NCBI GenBank assembly: GCA_018267965.1 | Contig: JAFDXK010000001.1 | Coordinates: 868,001-932,000, forward strand | Length of the DNA stretch: 64,000 nt | Source: Bacteroidota bacterium | GTDB lineage: Bacteria; Bacteroidota; Bacteroidia; Chitinophagales; Chitinophagaceae | Reading direction: 5' to 3' | Part shown: positions 32,696 to 41,999 of the stretch, one piece after another | Layout: every line of letters starts with the position of its first letter | Position numbering within the stretch: position 1 is the stretch's first letter | Made by a program: the position numbers and the translations under genes | The notes under the pieces: model-generated | Database searches by the model: none | The model's input: the letters and a program-made list of their open reading frames with translations, nothing else | What the model was told of the DNA's origin: nothing

Positions 32696-33253
32696 ATGAA
32701 AAAGAAACTATCAACATCGCAAAGCAGAGAACTGCTTGATATACTAAAGGTACGTTTTGAGGAAAATGTGAAACGACATAAAGGTATAGAGTGGGCTAAT
32801 GTACAGGCAAGACTGGAAACGAATACAGAGGCACTATGGTCGCTGAATGAAATGGAAATAACAGAAGGCGAACCTGATGTTGTAGGATATGATAAAAAAA
32901 CCAGAGAATATATTTTCTATGATTGCTCGCCTGAAAGCCCCAAAGGACGCAGAAGTATTTGTTATGACCACGAAGCATTAGAAGCCAGAAAAGAGCATAA
33001 GCCTAAAGATAGTGCCATAAATATGGCTGCTGATATGGGTATTGAAATATTGACCGAAGAGCAGTATCGTGAATTACAACAATTGGGCGTATTTGATATA
33101 AAAACATCAAGCTGGGTAGCAACACCTGCTAACATTCGCAAACTGGGCGGCGCTCTTTTTTGTGACCGTCGCTACGATGCTGTGTTTTTATATCATAACG
33201 GCGCAGAATCTTACTATGCTGCAAGGGGGTTTAGAGGAATGCTTAAAGTCTGA
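32696..33253 (+). CDS. DUF4256-family protein
   Basis: 185 residues. ARLETNTEALWSLNEMEITEGEPDVVGYD, YDCSPESPKGRRSICYD and GALFCDRRYDAVFLYHNGAESYYAARGFRG match the family I know as DUF4256, of unknown function. Last gene of the ArsR operon, 2 bp after the YdeI gene; it ends head-on against the OmpA-like gene with no gap. Confidence 0.85.
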   Translation: MKKKLSTSQSRELLDILKVRFEENVKRHKGIEWANVQARLETNTEALWSLNEMEITEGEPDVVGYDKKTREYIFYDCSPESPKGRRSICYDHEALEARKEHKPKDSAINMAADMGIEILTEEQYRELQQLGVFDIKTSSWVATPANIRKLGGALFCDRRYDAVFLYHNGAESYYAARGFRGMLKV

Positions 33254-34099
33254 CTATTTCTCTAATATCCTGATTTCTACTCGACGGTTCATCATTTCAT
33301 CTTCAGGTGTTTTTTCAGGGTAAGCTAAAGGTTTTCCACTGCCAAAACCTTTGTATTGTATCCTGCTTTCATTAATGCCTTTATCTATCAGGTAGTCGTA
33401 TATGGCTTCGGCACGATTTTCAGAAAGTTTAAATTCTTCAGTATCATAATCATATCCATCTGTGTTGCTGTTTGGGAGGCAACAGATATGTCCTTCAATA
33501 CGAATTTTAAGGGTAGGGTAGTCAACAAGTGTTTGGTATAGTTTTTCTAACTCGGGTTGTGATTCTTCTCTTACTACATGGCGTCCTGGTTCGAAAAATA
33601 TTTTATTGAGTTTTATTGTTTCGTTCTTTTTTGCTTTTGAAAGATCTATACTCTTGTCTTTAACTGCAACAGGTATGGGAGCAGGTGCAGGTTTCCATCC
33701 TTTGATTCCCCCGGGTAATATATCAACTCTTCGGTCTTCGTAAAAACCCGAAGTGCCAAGTGTATCTAATCGTTTTATCTCACCTTTCCCGGTCACAAGT
33801 TGTATGTCATCTTGCGATATACCCATGGTCAATAAATAGTCCTTTACTGCGTTAGCTCTGTTATTGGATAATGTTATATTAAAACTGTCCGTGCCTACAT
33901 AGTCGGCATAACCTATAATGCCAACTTTCTTGCCTGTTCTTATAATATCGTTATACAGCAATGAGTCTAATGTTGACTTAGATTTATTGGTGACTATTGA
34001 TTTGCCAATATCAAAATACAGTCGGGTTGTATCTGCATTTTTAGAATAGCTTATAAGACCAATGAAAACGAATAAAGCTATGCATAATACCTTTTTCAT
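33254..34099 (-). CDS. secreted protein with two OmpA-like peptidoglycan-binding domains
   Basis: 281 residues with a signal peptide (CIALFVFIGLISYS). First OmpA-like domain about 25-130 (LYFDIGKSIVTNKSKSTLDSL ... GYADYVGTDSFNITLSNNRANAVKDYL); second about 160-281 (KIFFEPGRHVVREESQPELEKL ... IEGHICCLPN ... LSENRAEAIYDYLIDKG ... MNRRVEIRIL). The Asp/Arg pair that binds diaminopimelate is clearest in the second domain. Two tandem copies in one chain are less usual and may clamp peptidoglycan. The gene stands alone. Confidence 0.85.
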   Translation of the reverse strand: MKKVLCIALFVFIGLISYSKNADTTRLYFDIGKSIVTNKSKSTLDSLLYNDIIRTGKKVGIIGYADYVGTDSFNITLSNNRANAVKDYLLTMGISQDDIQLVTGKGEIKRLDTLGTSGFYEDRRVDILPGGIKGWKPAPAPIPVAVKDKSIDLSKAKKNETIKLNKIFFEPGRHVVREESQPELEKLYQTLVDYPTLKIRIEGHICCLPNSNTDGYDYDTEEFKLSENRAEAIYDYLIDKGINESRIQYKGFGSGKPLAYPEKTPEDEMMNRRVEIRILEK

Positions 34100-34158
34100 T
34101 TTGCTAAATTAGAAAATGTTGTTTTGTATTGGTGGGTGAAAAGGGGGGTAAAATATAA

Positions 34159-34181
34159 AAGCCCGCTGGCGTTGCGGGCTT
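34159..34181 (-). terminator. terminator after the small lipoprotein gene
   Basis: AAGCCCGC, 7-nt loop, GCGGGCTT, with a T-rich run on the minus strand; located between the lipoprotein stop and the OmpA-like gene start. Confidence 0.75.
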
Positions 34182-34202
34182 AGTATGTTTATTCAGTTGC
34201 TG

Positions 34203-34406
34203 TTATTGCAATTTACAATTCATAGTTCCGTTCGAGCCTAATTTTTCGCAGTTTTTACTTGCTTCAATTGGCGTTTTTGCTAAAACCTCCGACGTAGTTT
34301 TATAACCTGCATAGTTAGTACAGTCGCAAGCATAGCGTTTTTCACAAGAGCTGAAGCCTATGCTGATTGCTGCCAATGCAATTAATATGGTAAGTCTTAC
34401 TTTCAT
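34203..34406 (-). CDS. small putative lipoprotein
   Basis: 67 residues. Lipoprotein signal ILIALAAISIGFSSCEK with the lipid-bearing Cys at about 21. The short mature part has four further cysteines (YACDCTNY, KNCEKL, MNCKL), which could form two disulphides in the periplasm. Function unknown. Small Cys-rich lipoproteins like this are common in the group. Confidence 0.7.
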   Translation of the reverse strand: MKVRLTILIALAAISIGFSSCEKRYACDCTNYAGYKTTSEVLAKTPIEASKNCEKLGSNGTMNCKLQ

Positions 34407-34470
34407 TGTAATGTTAATCTTTGTACAAGTTTATATAATTCCTGTCTGAAAACAAAGCCTCCAGAACTTA

Positions 34471-36456
34471 CTAAGGTGTTTTTAGCCATTTATAAGTATT
34501 GATTTCTTTGTTATTTGATAAAATAAGATAATAAATACCTTCAGGTAAGGCAGATATATCTATTGAAAGGGTATTATTCTTAACCTGATTTTGACTTTGG
34601 CTAATTACCGTTTGCCCCAATTGGTTCCTGATAATAAGTTTTACTTGCTCTGGATAATCATTACTAAACCTGATGTTTAATTGAGTTGATGCCGGATTTG
34701 GGAAAACAACGACCTCATTTTGAGCACTGATGATTTGTTGCGCAGATGTTGCAAAAGTATCCGGGTGGAAATAGGTAATATTAAGAGGCGTAGACACTAT
34801 TCCCAAGCCGGTATTATAGTAATTGCCTGACGCTGTGCTTTGGAGCTTTACTGGTTTCACCATATAGTATTTCATACCATTGGTACCATAAGAGTCTACA
34901 TAGCTGTTTATGTTTACTAAGCCCGAACGTAAAGTATAAGTGCCATATTCTGCATCTGAGCGATAAACGTAATATCCTACTACACCGCCATCGGGAGATG
35001 AACCCCATGTAATTTTTGCACCGCCTGTAGTAGTAGTCAATATTATGTTGTTTGCCGGTTTTATATAATCAGTACGTAAAGTCAGGTCTCCCATCAGCGC
35101 AATATGCACCATGCGTGAGCCGTAATTGTTATATGCCTGGTATAAATTGCCATCGTTATTCTGTGCTAAAAGCGTGCTATAGCCGATGTGCTCACCAAGA
35201 GTCATGTGATGGAAAAACCAATGAGGCCTACCTGCCCAACAATTGGTTAATGCAGGGGTATTGGCACATAATGGTGCCCGTAAAAAATTATCCTGCGCAT
35301 CCCAATCACCAAAATAACTGCCAAAAAGCATGGTAAATATTCCATTGACATTGTTAGCGGCAATATTTGTGGTATTGCCAATTCCGCTGGCGCTGGTATA
35401 GCTACCGCCACCGCAGCCATAAGACCACTGATAAGTTGCTGTATTTAACGATGTGATGTAGTCTATACTCTGTGTTGAATTATTTCCTAACAATGGCATA
35501 AAATTACGCCAACCGTTTGCCGCAAAAGGTTCGGTTGTAGATATACCAAAATTGTCATCAATCAAAGCACGATGCAGAATTGCTAAAGAATCCATTTTAT
35601 AACTGTGGTCGCGATTTAAATAACTTCTCATCATTTGTATCTCTGTCTTGCTAAATGCTGGCATATTAGCAAAATCTATTCTGCTTATTTGCAATTCCAC
35701 ATTGCTGGGTAGCACGCTTTGGTCAAACTTGCCGTCTCCGGGTATGTTCTTGTTTTGGGCTCTTGATGCAGCTGTACTATTAACGCTTGCATCTGTCCAA
35801 GTTCCGTCTATATCTGCATAAAAGCAATCAGCAGGCCATGCGCCAAGGTGGTCTGGGTGCCCGTCCGGGTTAATATTACCACTGTATGGTACAGCTAAAT
35901 GTCCTAATATCAATACAGCATTAGTGCTGTTATCTGCTACGAATGTTGACTTTATGTGGTTCTTGATATTAGTTACTGTCTCGGTGCGTAGAAATGTTTT
36001 TTGTATAACTGCCCATCCGTCTGCACGTATATCATTTTTCAAACGTTTAATTTCTGCAGCGCAGGAGTCCGAAAATGTAGAGTCGACCAACAGTAATAGA
36101 GTTCCTCTGTTATGAATTGCTGGTGCTTTGACAGATGCATAAATATAACCACTGGCTGTGGTGCCACCTATTACCTGATACTCGTATGTTGCGTTATCCA
36201 ATACCGTATTGTCCGTATAAAAACTATCAGTTGCGGACAATGTTGCAATAGCAGAACCAAAGCTGGTAGCTGTCTTAGCCTTTCTAAAAACCTGGTATGA
36301 AGTGACTGATGGTATTTTTTTCCAGTTAATTTTTATTTGTGCAGGAGAAGGGGTAGTAGTGGCTGTTAACTGAATGGAGTAATCAACAGGAGTCTGTGCT
36401 GAAACACAGTTGAAAAAAAATAATGAAGCAATTAGGAAGGAGTAGCATTTTCTCAT
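34471..36456 (-). CDS. T9SS-secreted protein with gingipain (C25)-like fold, catalytic residues apparently missing
   Basis: About 661 residues from the ATG at 36456 (MRKCYSFLIASLFF signal; an upstream start at 36486 is less likely). A fibronectin-III-like segment comes first. Then the C25-type part: NAVLILGHLAVPYSG, WPADCFYADIDGTWTD, ELQISRIDFANM and, near its end, IALMGDLTLR. Another FnIII-like segment and a T9SS sorting domain (VVFPNPASTQLNIRFSN ... GIYYLIL) follow. Where gingipains have GHG and a Cys-x-x-G-x-F site, this protein reads YGCGGGSY and GSYFGDWD, so the His and Cys look replaced. It is probably surface-exposed or secreted; function unknown. Confidence 0.78.
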   Translation of the reverse strand: MRKCYSFLIASLFFFNCVSAQTPVDYSIQLTATTTPSPAQIKINWKKIPSVTSYQVFRKAKTATSFGSAIATLSATDSFYTDNTVLDNATYEYQVIGGTTASGYIYASVKAPAIHNRGTLLLLVDSTFSDSCAAEIKRLKNDIRADGWAVIQKTFLRTETVTNIKNHIKSTFVADNSTNAVLILGHLAVPYSGNINPDGHPDHLGAWPADCFYADIDGTWTDASVNSTAASRAQNKNIPGDGKFDQSVLPSNVELQISRIDFANMPAFSKTEIQMMRSYLNRDHSYKMDSLAILHRALIDDNFGISTTEPFAANGWRNFMPLLGNNSTQSIDYITSLNTATYQWSYGCGGGSYTSASGIGNTTNIAANNVNGIFTMLFGSYFGDWDAQDNFLRAPLCANTPALTNCWAGRPHWFFHHMTLGEHIGYSTLLAQNNDGNLYQAYNNYGSRMVHIALMGDLTLRTDYIKPANNIILTTTTGGAKITWGSSPDGGVVGYYVYRSDAEYGTYTLRSGLVNINSYVDSYGTNGMKYYMVKPVKLQSTASGNYYNTGLGIVSTPLNITYFHPDTFATSAQQIISAQNEVVVFPNPASTQLNIRFSNDYPEQVKLIIRNQLGQTVISQSQNQVKNNTLSIDISALPEGIYYLILSNNKEINTYKWLKTP

Positions 36457-36606
36457 GAGCAAGACATTTATTATAAAATTAAACATTGTGTTGGTTTTTG
36501 CAATATCTCGAAAGGTATAAGTGTTAGCACGGATTGAACAATACCCTATAAATGGGATGGTATTATGTCGATTCAGGTAATATTTTCATCCTGTGATAGC
36601 AATACT

Positions 36607-36816
36607 ATGAATGACAAACTATATATCAATAATCGTACTGACAAACCGCTGATTGCAACCATTTCTGATAATTACACCGGGACGAATATTATTTCATGTC
36701 CGTTATTGCCCGGAGCTAATGAAGTTGTGATGAAAGACCTGGAACATGGTATTTACACCATATTCATAGAAGATGAGAACCACGATATATATTATCGGCA
36801 AACAATTAATAAATAA
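36607..36816 (+). CDS. small protein of unknown function
   Basis: 69 residues from the ATG at 36607; the frame extends upstream to 36565 but that part holds no better start context. Sequence such as LYINNRTDKPLIATISDNYTG and DLEHGIYTIFIEDENHDIYYR suggests a small beta-sandwich like a carboxypeptidase-regulatory or PKD-type module. No signal peptide with this start. A strong shared terminator follows. Confidence 0.5.
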   Translation: MNDKLYINNRTDKPLIATISDNYTGTNIISCPLLPGANEVVMKDLEHGIYTIFIEDENHDIYYRQTINK

Positions 36817-36839
36817 AGGGGCTAAAAAAGCCCCTTTAT
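36815..36839. terminator. bidirectional terminator
   Basis: AAAGGGGC, short A-rich loop, GCCCCTTT between two converging genes, with A/T tracts on both sides. Confidence 0.8.
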
Positions 36840-36862
36840 TATAATGTATATTAGCAGTTGTT

Positions 36863-38698
36863 TTAGTGCTTCATTACTTTTTTGGTATCAATAATGTGGC
36901 CGTTTGCTTTTATCTGTATAAAGTACATGCCTTCTGCAGCATTGGTCAGGTCAAATTCCAGTTTGTTCATTCCGTTTTCCTTTTTACCAAAATCGATAGT
37001 TTGAATTGTCTTGCCTAACATGTCGGTAACCGTAGCATCAATGTTTACATCTTTTTCAAAAGAAACAGGTATAATAAATTGTCCGTTGGTTGGGTTAGGC
37101 AGAGGGTTCAAAGCAAAATTTCTGGCAGGATCGAATTTTTCTACTCCTGCAGGGAATGGGAAATAGAATGTATAATAACCACCTGTTGGTGCAACAATTG
37201 GCTTAGTCATAGTCTTACCGTTATTGCTCGTAGCGCTAATGTAATATTCTATTGACTGCATATAGTTGAATGAACCTGTAATATCTCCTATTTTATAGCC
37301 GGCACTATCTGTCAGTGTTACAGCATTCCATGATGTAGATGTCCACTTAGGGCGCCAGTAACAAGTTGCAGATGCTATACCACTCTTATTGGTAACCTGC
37401 GCCACAATATGGTATTTAGATTGCAGGGGTTGTTCATCTTGTATTGGTGGGTGCCAGAAACGGATAGGATTATCTGCAGGAATTTGCATGGTTACACAGT
37501 GAATTGCGCCACCACCCAGTGTAAGTACCCTTGAATCAATAGGAACGACATTATATCCGGGGAAGTTGTCCTGGAATGATTTTATTGCAGCAGCATCTTG
37601 TGTTTTATTTCCTGTGGCATTATTTGAGAATACAGGCATAAGGTAGGTCTTGTTTACTGTGAGACCGTTTACATATGTCCTGGCGTCTGCATCAATAGCA
37701 GTACAAGTTTTAAGTGTGTCGCCATTGTTCTGGGTTGGCATTGGCATTTTTATGATTCTATACGCTTTATTATAGACGTTCTTCCTGCTGTTGAGCATGG
37801 TAATAACATTCTGTATAATGGTTTTGTCCTGTGCATTAACAATTGAAGGATATTCCATTAATGCGAATGTATTTTCGTCCATTAATTTTAGATACATATC
37901 TATGTGTCCTGTCCCGCCGTCACAGTGCAATGTTGGTAGCATCATGTCATTAGTAGATGTCCATACATATTTCATTGTATCTTTTGTTTGTGTCGAAGGC
38001 CATGCTCCATGTGCAGGACCGTATGATGTGCCTATGTTGTTGATGTCTTCTACTACGTCACTGTGAAAAGTGTTTTTAAAACCATCTGTTACAAAATTGC
38101 CACCTTCTGCATATAGGCTGGTTTTTACATTAGTAATACCAAGTTGTGTAGCTAATTGTTCCGGGAATTTATCATCGTTATCTCTGCCGGGGTAGTATTG
38201 CATATCCAAAAAACCTAAGTCATCATTGGCGCCATAATAAAACCCTAAAGGACCATAATCGCGTGTCCAGAATGCATCACCGGCCATTATATAAAACTTA
38301 TAATTCGTGAGTGGCATACCCATACTGTTCATATATGTTTTGATGATGTTACTATCAGCACCTGTTTCTATCCTTATCCATACAGGACATTCTTTTTGAA
38401 TAGCGTCAGCCATTTTTGCCCATAATACGGCATATTCATCTGTTACATCCGGTCCGCCCGCATCATATACCCATGCTATGGCAACAGCCTGAGACTCTTC
38501 AAACTCTCCGGGTATATTTGCCCCTGAAGGCATGGTGTAAGTTGATGTTGTTTTGGCAGTAGATATAGGTTGGATTTTAGGATGAGCTTTTCGGTATTCA
38601 ATTTCATTTTGTGTAGGCTTTACATGCCAATTGTGTTGCGCAAGGACAGCAGAAACATTCGCTATCATTGCTAAAGAAAATAGTGTAATAAATCGCAT
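36863..38698 (-). CDS. secreted peptidyl-arginine/agmatine deiminase-family protein with T9SS sorting domain
   Basis: 611 residues from the ATG at 38698 (the longer frame would start on TTG). Signal peptide MRFITLFSLAMIANVSAVLAQ. The deiminase domain (about 55-400) shows WTRDYGPLGF, LYAEGGNFVTDG, GGTGHIDMYLKL and the catalytic Cys in LGGGAIHCVTMQIP, as in Porphyromonas-type peptidyl-arginine deiminases, which turn arginine or agmatine guanidino groups into citrulline-type ureido groups plus ammonia. After an Ig-like part the chain ends in a sorting domain (LPNPTNGQFIIPVS ... GMYFIQIKANG). So it is exported and probably cell-surface bound. Substrate is not fixed by sequence. Confidence 0.88.
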   Translation of the reverse strand: MRFITLFSLAMIANVSAVLAQHNWHVKPTQNEIEYRKAHPKIQPISTAKTTSTYTMPSGANIPGEFEESQAVAIAWVYDAGGPDVTDEYAVLWAKMADAIQKECPVWIRIETGADSNIIKTYMNSMGMPLTNYKFYIMAGDAFWTRDYGPLGFYYGANDDLGFLDMQYYPGRDNDDKFPEQLATQLGITNVKTSLYAEGGNFVTDGFKNTFHSDVVEDINNIGTSYGPAHGAWPSTQTKDTMKYVWTSTNDMMLPTLHCDGGTGHIDMYLKLMDENTFALMEYPSIVNAQDKTIIQNVITMLNSRKNVYNKAYRIIKMPMPTQNNGDTLKTCTAIDADARTYVNGLTVNKTYLMPVFSNNATGNKTQDAAAIKSFQDNFPGYNVVPIDSRVLTLGGGAIHCVTMQIPADNPIRFWHPPIQDEQPLQSKYHIVAQVTNKSGIASATCYWRPKWTSTSWNAVTLTDSAGYKIGDITGSFNYMQSIEYYISATSNNGKTMTKPIVAPTGGYYTFYFPFPAGVEKFDPARNFALNPLPNPTNGQFIIPVSFEKDVNIDATVTDMLGKTIQTIDFGKKENGMNKLEFDLTNAAEGMYFIQIKANGHIIDTKKVMKH

Positions 38699-38794
38699 AA
38701 AAAATCTGTAGGTCAACTTCTAAAATACAGATAATTTAGATACCGAACGTTTTGTAACAGGGGGATTTATGATAGTATTTACAAATTCAGGTAT

Positions 38795-38802
38795 TAGTTT
38801 TG
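38795..38802 (+). promoter_or_regulatory. possible -7 element for the 38828 gene pair
   Basis: TAGTTTTG fits TANNTTTG, 25 bp before the ATG. The -33 element is poor. Confidence 0.35.
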
Positions 38803-38827
38803 TAATCTTATTTATAAAAGTTTAATC

Positions 38828-39298
38828 ATGCGGCATCTGTTTTATATCATCATTTTATTATCAACAATACTTGTAAATATTGATGCTAACGCCCAAATGA
38901 AGGTGCATCTGGATTATAAAAGCCAGGCCGATTTGAGAAGTACAGAGAAATACGGTGTCATCAGTTTTGTTATCAGCAAACCGTTAACACCAGCTCCGGA
39001 GGTCTATTTTTATGCACAGAACGACCTGAAGAAGATACCTATGCAACTGTTGCTGAATAAAAAGCCAATGAAATTGGGCGGACCGGGAACCATGTTGTCG
39101 ATAAAAGGCAAGGATATTTTTTTTACAGCAGACCCCGGTAATGGTTATTCATGGATTTGGAATGGCAGAGCTAAGGCTCCTTTATCACCTATTACAGATG
39201 TAAATGGACAAAAAGTTAAAAATGTTAAATGCTGGCTTATATTGCGCTCAGGAGATAAAAAATATTATTCAGATACAGTTACGATAGCTATTAACTAA
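38828..39298 (+). CDS. secreted protein of unknown function
   Basis: 156 residues with a signal peptide (FYIIILLSTILVNIDANAQ, cleavage near 22). The mature part has no motif I recognise; it looks beta-rich (VHLDYKSQADLRSTEKYGVISFVI, MLSIKGKDIFFTADPGNG, KCWLILRSGDKKYYSDTVTIAI). Its stop overlaps the next start (TAATG), so it is co-transcribed with the amidinotransferase-fold enzyme. A shared task is likely but undefined. Confidence 0.65.
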   Translation: MRHLFYIIILLSTILVNIDANAQMKVHLDYKSQADLRSTEKYGVISFVISKPLTPAPEVYFYAQNDLKKIPMQLLLNKKPMKLGGPGTMLSIKGKDIFFTADPGNGYSWIWNGRAKAPLSPITDVNGQKVKNVKCWLILRSGDKKYYSDTVTIAIN

Positions 39299-40209
39299 TG
39301 ATACAGCCTGCAGTTTATAAAGAGACAATTCTATTTTCAATTAATGATGTTGCCAACAGGCAAGAACCCTCAAGGGTATTAATGTGCAGCCCGGACTATT
39401 TTGATATTGTGGATGTAAAAAATGTGCACATGCAGGGCAATGTCGGCCAATCTGATAAAGCGCTTGTAGAGGCGCAATGGGAATCTTTAAAACAAGCTTA
39501 TGATAATTTGAAAGCACAAGGTGTGCTTGATGAAGTTTCTATTATTCAAGGTGCACCTGGATGCGAGGATATGGTGTTTTGCGCTAATCAGACTTTTCCG
39601 TGGAAGATGAATGATGGTAAAGAAGTGGTTGTAATGAGTAAAATGCGCCATGAATCAAGACGTAGAGAAGTGCCATACTTTGAAACATTTTTCAAATCAA
39701 AAGGATTTACGCCTTTGCATTTTAAACAAGTAGAAATGTTTGAAGGTATGGGTGATGTAATACCACATACAGGTAAGCAGCTTTTATATGGTGGGTATGG
39801 CCATCGTACTACTGCTGAGGCTTATGAAGAATTAGCACAAATGCTAAGCGTACCAATTGTAGCACTCGAATTAATTAACCCTAAGTTTTATCACCTGGAT
39901 ACCTGCTTTGTTCCTTTGTCTGCAGATAGTGTAATGTTATGTAAAGAAGCATTTACAGAAAAAGGATTAGGTATGATACGTACGTTATTTAGGAACGTGT
40001 ATGAAATACCTGAAGAAGAGGCAGAAAAATATTTCTCTTTAAATGCTCATGCTTTTCAATCGCACGGTGTAAAGACAGCTATTCTGCAAAAGGGTAGTAA
40101 GATTACTGTAGATGCATTGCAAAAGGAAGGTTTTACTATTGTAGAAATAGATACTTCAGAATTTATGAAGTCAGGGGGGAGTGTTTTCTGTATGAAGATG
40201 ATGTATTAA
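39298..40209 (+). CDS. amidinotransferase/dimethylarginine-hydrolase fold enzyme
   Basis: 303 residues of the guanidino-group-modifying pentein fold. The catalytic Cys is in GGSVFCMKM near the C-terminus and the His in FYHLDTCFVPL. FEGMGDVIPH is the glutamate/aspartate motif near residue 150, and CANQTFPW marks the N-terminal substrate loop. Relatives include dimethylarginine hydrolase, arginine deiminase-like and citrulline-hydrolase (CtlX-type) enzymes; which of these cannot be told by eye. It lacks a signal peptide, so it works in the cytosol, unlike the secreted deiminase next door. Its start overlaps the preceding secreted-protein gene by 1 bp. Confidence 0.85.
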   Translation: MIQPAVYKETILFSINDVANRQEPSRVLMCSPDYFDIVDVKNVHMQGNVGQSDKALVEAQWESLKQAYDNLKAQGVLDEVSIIQGAPGCEDMVFCANQTFPWKMNDGKEVVVMSKMRHESRRREVPYFETFFKSKGFTPLHFKQVEMFEGMGDVIPHTGKQLLYGGYGHRTTAEAYEELAQMLSVPIVALELINPKFYHLDTCFVPLSADSVMLCKEAFTEKGLGMIRTLFRNVYEIPEEEAEKYFSLNAHAFQSHGVKTAILQKGSKITVDALQKEGFTIVEIDTSEFMKSGGSVFCMKMMY

Positions 40210-40625
40210 GAAGCTATAGCATAGCTATCAATTGCAATTAATCCTTTCAGAAAATCATCAGCGTTGCCCATAAAATCAAGATTGTGGCCCTGTACGTTCA
40301 ATACTTTACCTACACGGTTGATGGCAATGGTGTGCATGCTTTCGTTATCATTAACATTCGATAGGAATATTGTAATACTTTCACCTGCAATATCAGGATA
40401 ATCGTCGTACTGTATCTTGTTGATTACATACCATTCGTCAGATGTTGAAGTACGTTGTATAAAATCACCTGAATGTGCGTTGCGGTGCACTTTATGTTTT
40501 TTACTATCGTTCAGGATGAAGGGGTAATTGCAGTGCCAGTCGTTCACATCCAAAAGTTTTTCTTTAGCTACTATAAACAGGTCTTCTGCGTCATCCATTG
40601 TGTTGGTAGATATGCTATAATCCAT
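40206..40625 (-). CDS. protein of unknown function
   Basis: 139 residues, no signal peptide, no motif I recognise. It looks like a small alpha/beta protein (DDAEDLFIVAKEKLLDVNDWH at the start; SITIFLSNVNDNESMHTIAINRVG later). Its stop overlaps that of the amidinotransferase-fold gene by 4 bp. It diverges from the Crp-family gene. The phrase DWYVINKIQYDDYP-like content is reminiscent of ligand-binding SRPBCC-type small proteins, but I would not name it. Confidence 0.6.
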   Translation of the reverse strand: MDYSISTNTMDDAEDLFIVAKEKLLDVNDWHCNYPFILNDSKKHKVHRNAHSGDFIQRTSTSDEWYVINKIQYDDYPDIAGESITIFLSNVNDNESMHTIAINRVGKVLNVQGHNLDFMGNADDFLKGLIAIDSYAIAS

Positions 40626-40708
40626 GCTCCGGCCATTTGGTTATAATTATTTACAGTAAATTTCGTGCCAAAATTCATCCAATTCCGGCTTTGTTAATAT
40701 TTTTAGTT

Positions 40709-41287
40709 GTGCAATACAAAGAACTATTGAAGAAACAGTTAAACAGCATTTGCGCTATCGATGATAATGCTGTAGATGCATTATCTGAGCCATGGGTTGA
40801 GGTTCGGTTCGGGCGTAAACAACTTATCACAAAATCAGGCGAAGTAGAAAAATACCTCTACCTGGTAATAGATGGCGTTCAAAGAGCCTTTTTTGAGTAC
40901 CAGGATAAAGAACCGACCATAGTTTTTTCTTATACACCATCTTTTTCAGGCATAATAGATAGTTTTTTTACACAAACTCCTTCAAGGTTTAACCTTGAAG
41001 CCATAACATCAAGCACGTTATTAAGGATACATTACAATGAATTGCAGGAGCTAATGAACAAACACAGGAGCATTGAAACATGGGTCAGGCATGCATTGTC
41101 TTATGTATTGAAAGGCACTTTAGAACGCCAGGCGGAATTAATGGCTTATTCAGCTGAAGAAAAATTCACTACGTTGTTGCGTCGCAGCCCCCATGTTCTG
41201 AACCTTATCCCACATAAATACCTGGCATCCTATATTGGGCTGGACCCTGCTACTTTCAGTAAGTTACTGGGCAGCATTAAGATATAA
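40709..41287 (+). CDS. Crp/Fnr-family transcription regulator
   Basis: 192 residues from the GTG at 40709, which gives the usual start for Bacteroidota members (VQYKELLKKQLNSI); an ATG at 40637 would add 24 residues of unlikely sequence. Cyclic-nucleotide-binding-type barrel at about 20-115 (KYLYLVIDGVQRAFFEY) and a C-terminal helix-turn-helix with the typical LIPHKYLASYIGLDPATFSKLL. The Arg and Glu of a true cAMP site are not obvious, so it probably senses something else or nothing. Single gene. Confidence 0.85.
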   Translation: MQYKELLKKQLNSICAIDDNAVDALSEPWVEVRFGRKQLITKSGEVEKYLYLVIDGVQRAFFEYQDKEPTIVFSYTPSFSGIIDSFFTQTPSRFNLEAITSSTLLRIHYNELQELMNKHRSIETWVRHALSYVLKGTLERQAELMAYSAEEKFTTLLRRSPHVLNLIPHKYLASYIGLDPATFSKLLGSIKI

Positions 41288-41349
41288 ATCTTTGTCTCTA
41301 CCAAGATTTGACAGCTGCGGCAGGTATATTTTTGTGCAAAACATGTATT

Positions 41350-41919
41350 ATGAGGGTATTTATTAGTCACACATTGTTGTCCGGATTAGAAAGTAACATA
41401 CATAGTTTGTTGACAGAATTGGATGGATTGAAAAGAAAAGATATTGATTGGAACAGACAACTTTCTGAAAAACAATGGAGCCCGGTTCAAATTATAGAGC
41501 ATTTAAATAGTTATAACAGATATTATTTACCCCACATAGAGAACGTTATACTAAATCAGGGTAAGAATTATAAATCCAGAGACCAATTTAAATCAAGCTT
41601 GTTTGGCAATTATTTCACTAAGATGATGCAACCTGATGCCAATGGTAAAATTAGCAACAAGATGAATGCTCCGAAGGATCACAGGCCGCCTGTTCAATTA
41701 AATTCAGAAAGTGTATTGACCGAATTCGAGGCAAATGAACGTAGATTGATAGGCTATTTAGAAAAATCAAAAAATACTGATATTCAGAAACTTAAAGTTC
41801 CAATAAGCATTTCCAGATTTATTAAATTAAGCATTGGGGATACATTCAGGTTTTTAATTGCGCATCAACAGAGACATTTTCTGCAACTCACGCGTACTGT
41901 AGATATGTTATCTAAATAA
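41350..41919 (+). CDS. DinB-superfamily protein
   Basis: 189 residues from the ATG at 41350 (the frame is open from a TTG at 41308). Four-helix metal-binding fold: His in QIIEHLNSYNRYY near residue 55 and the C-terminal HQQRHFLQL pair give the usual three-histidine site. The family contains thiol-dependent S-transferases, including bacillithiol enzymes. A bacillithiol biosynthesis gene (bshA) occurs at 48551, so that link is conceivable, not shown. Confidence 0.82.
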   Translation: MRVFISHTLLSGLESNIHSLLTELDGLKRKDIDWNRQLSEKQWSPVQIIEHLNSYNRYYLPHIENVILNQGKNYKSRDQFKSSLFGNYFTKMMQPDANGKISNKMNAPKDHRPPVQLNSESVLTEFEANERRLIGYLEKSKNTDIQKLKVPISISRFIKLSIGDTFRFLIAHQQRHFLQLTRTVDMLSK

Positions 41920-41999
41920 TTGATTGATAAGTTTTTACATGCTCATGCTGTGATAGGCAAGCTATTTTGTTTAATTTAGATAATCTCTAAATAGCAATA

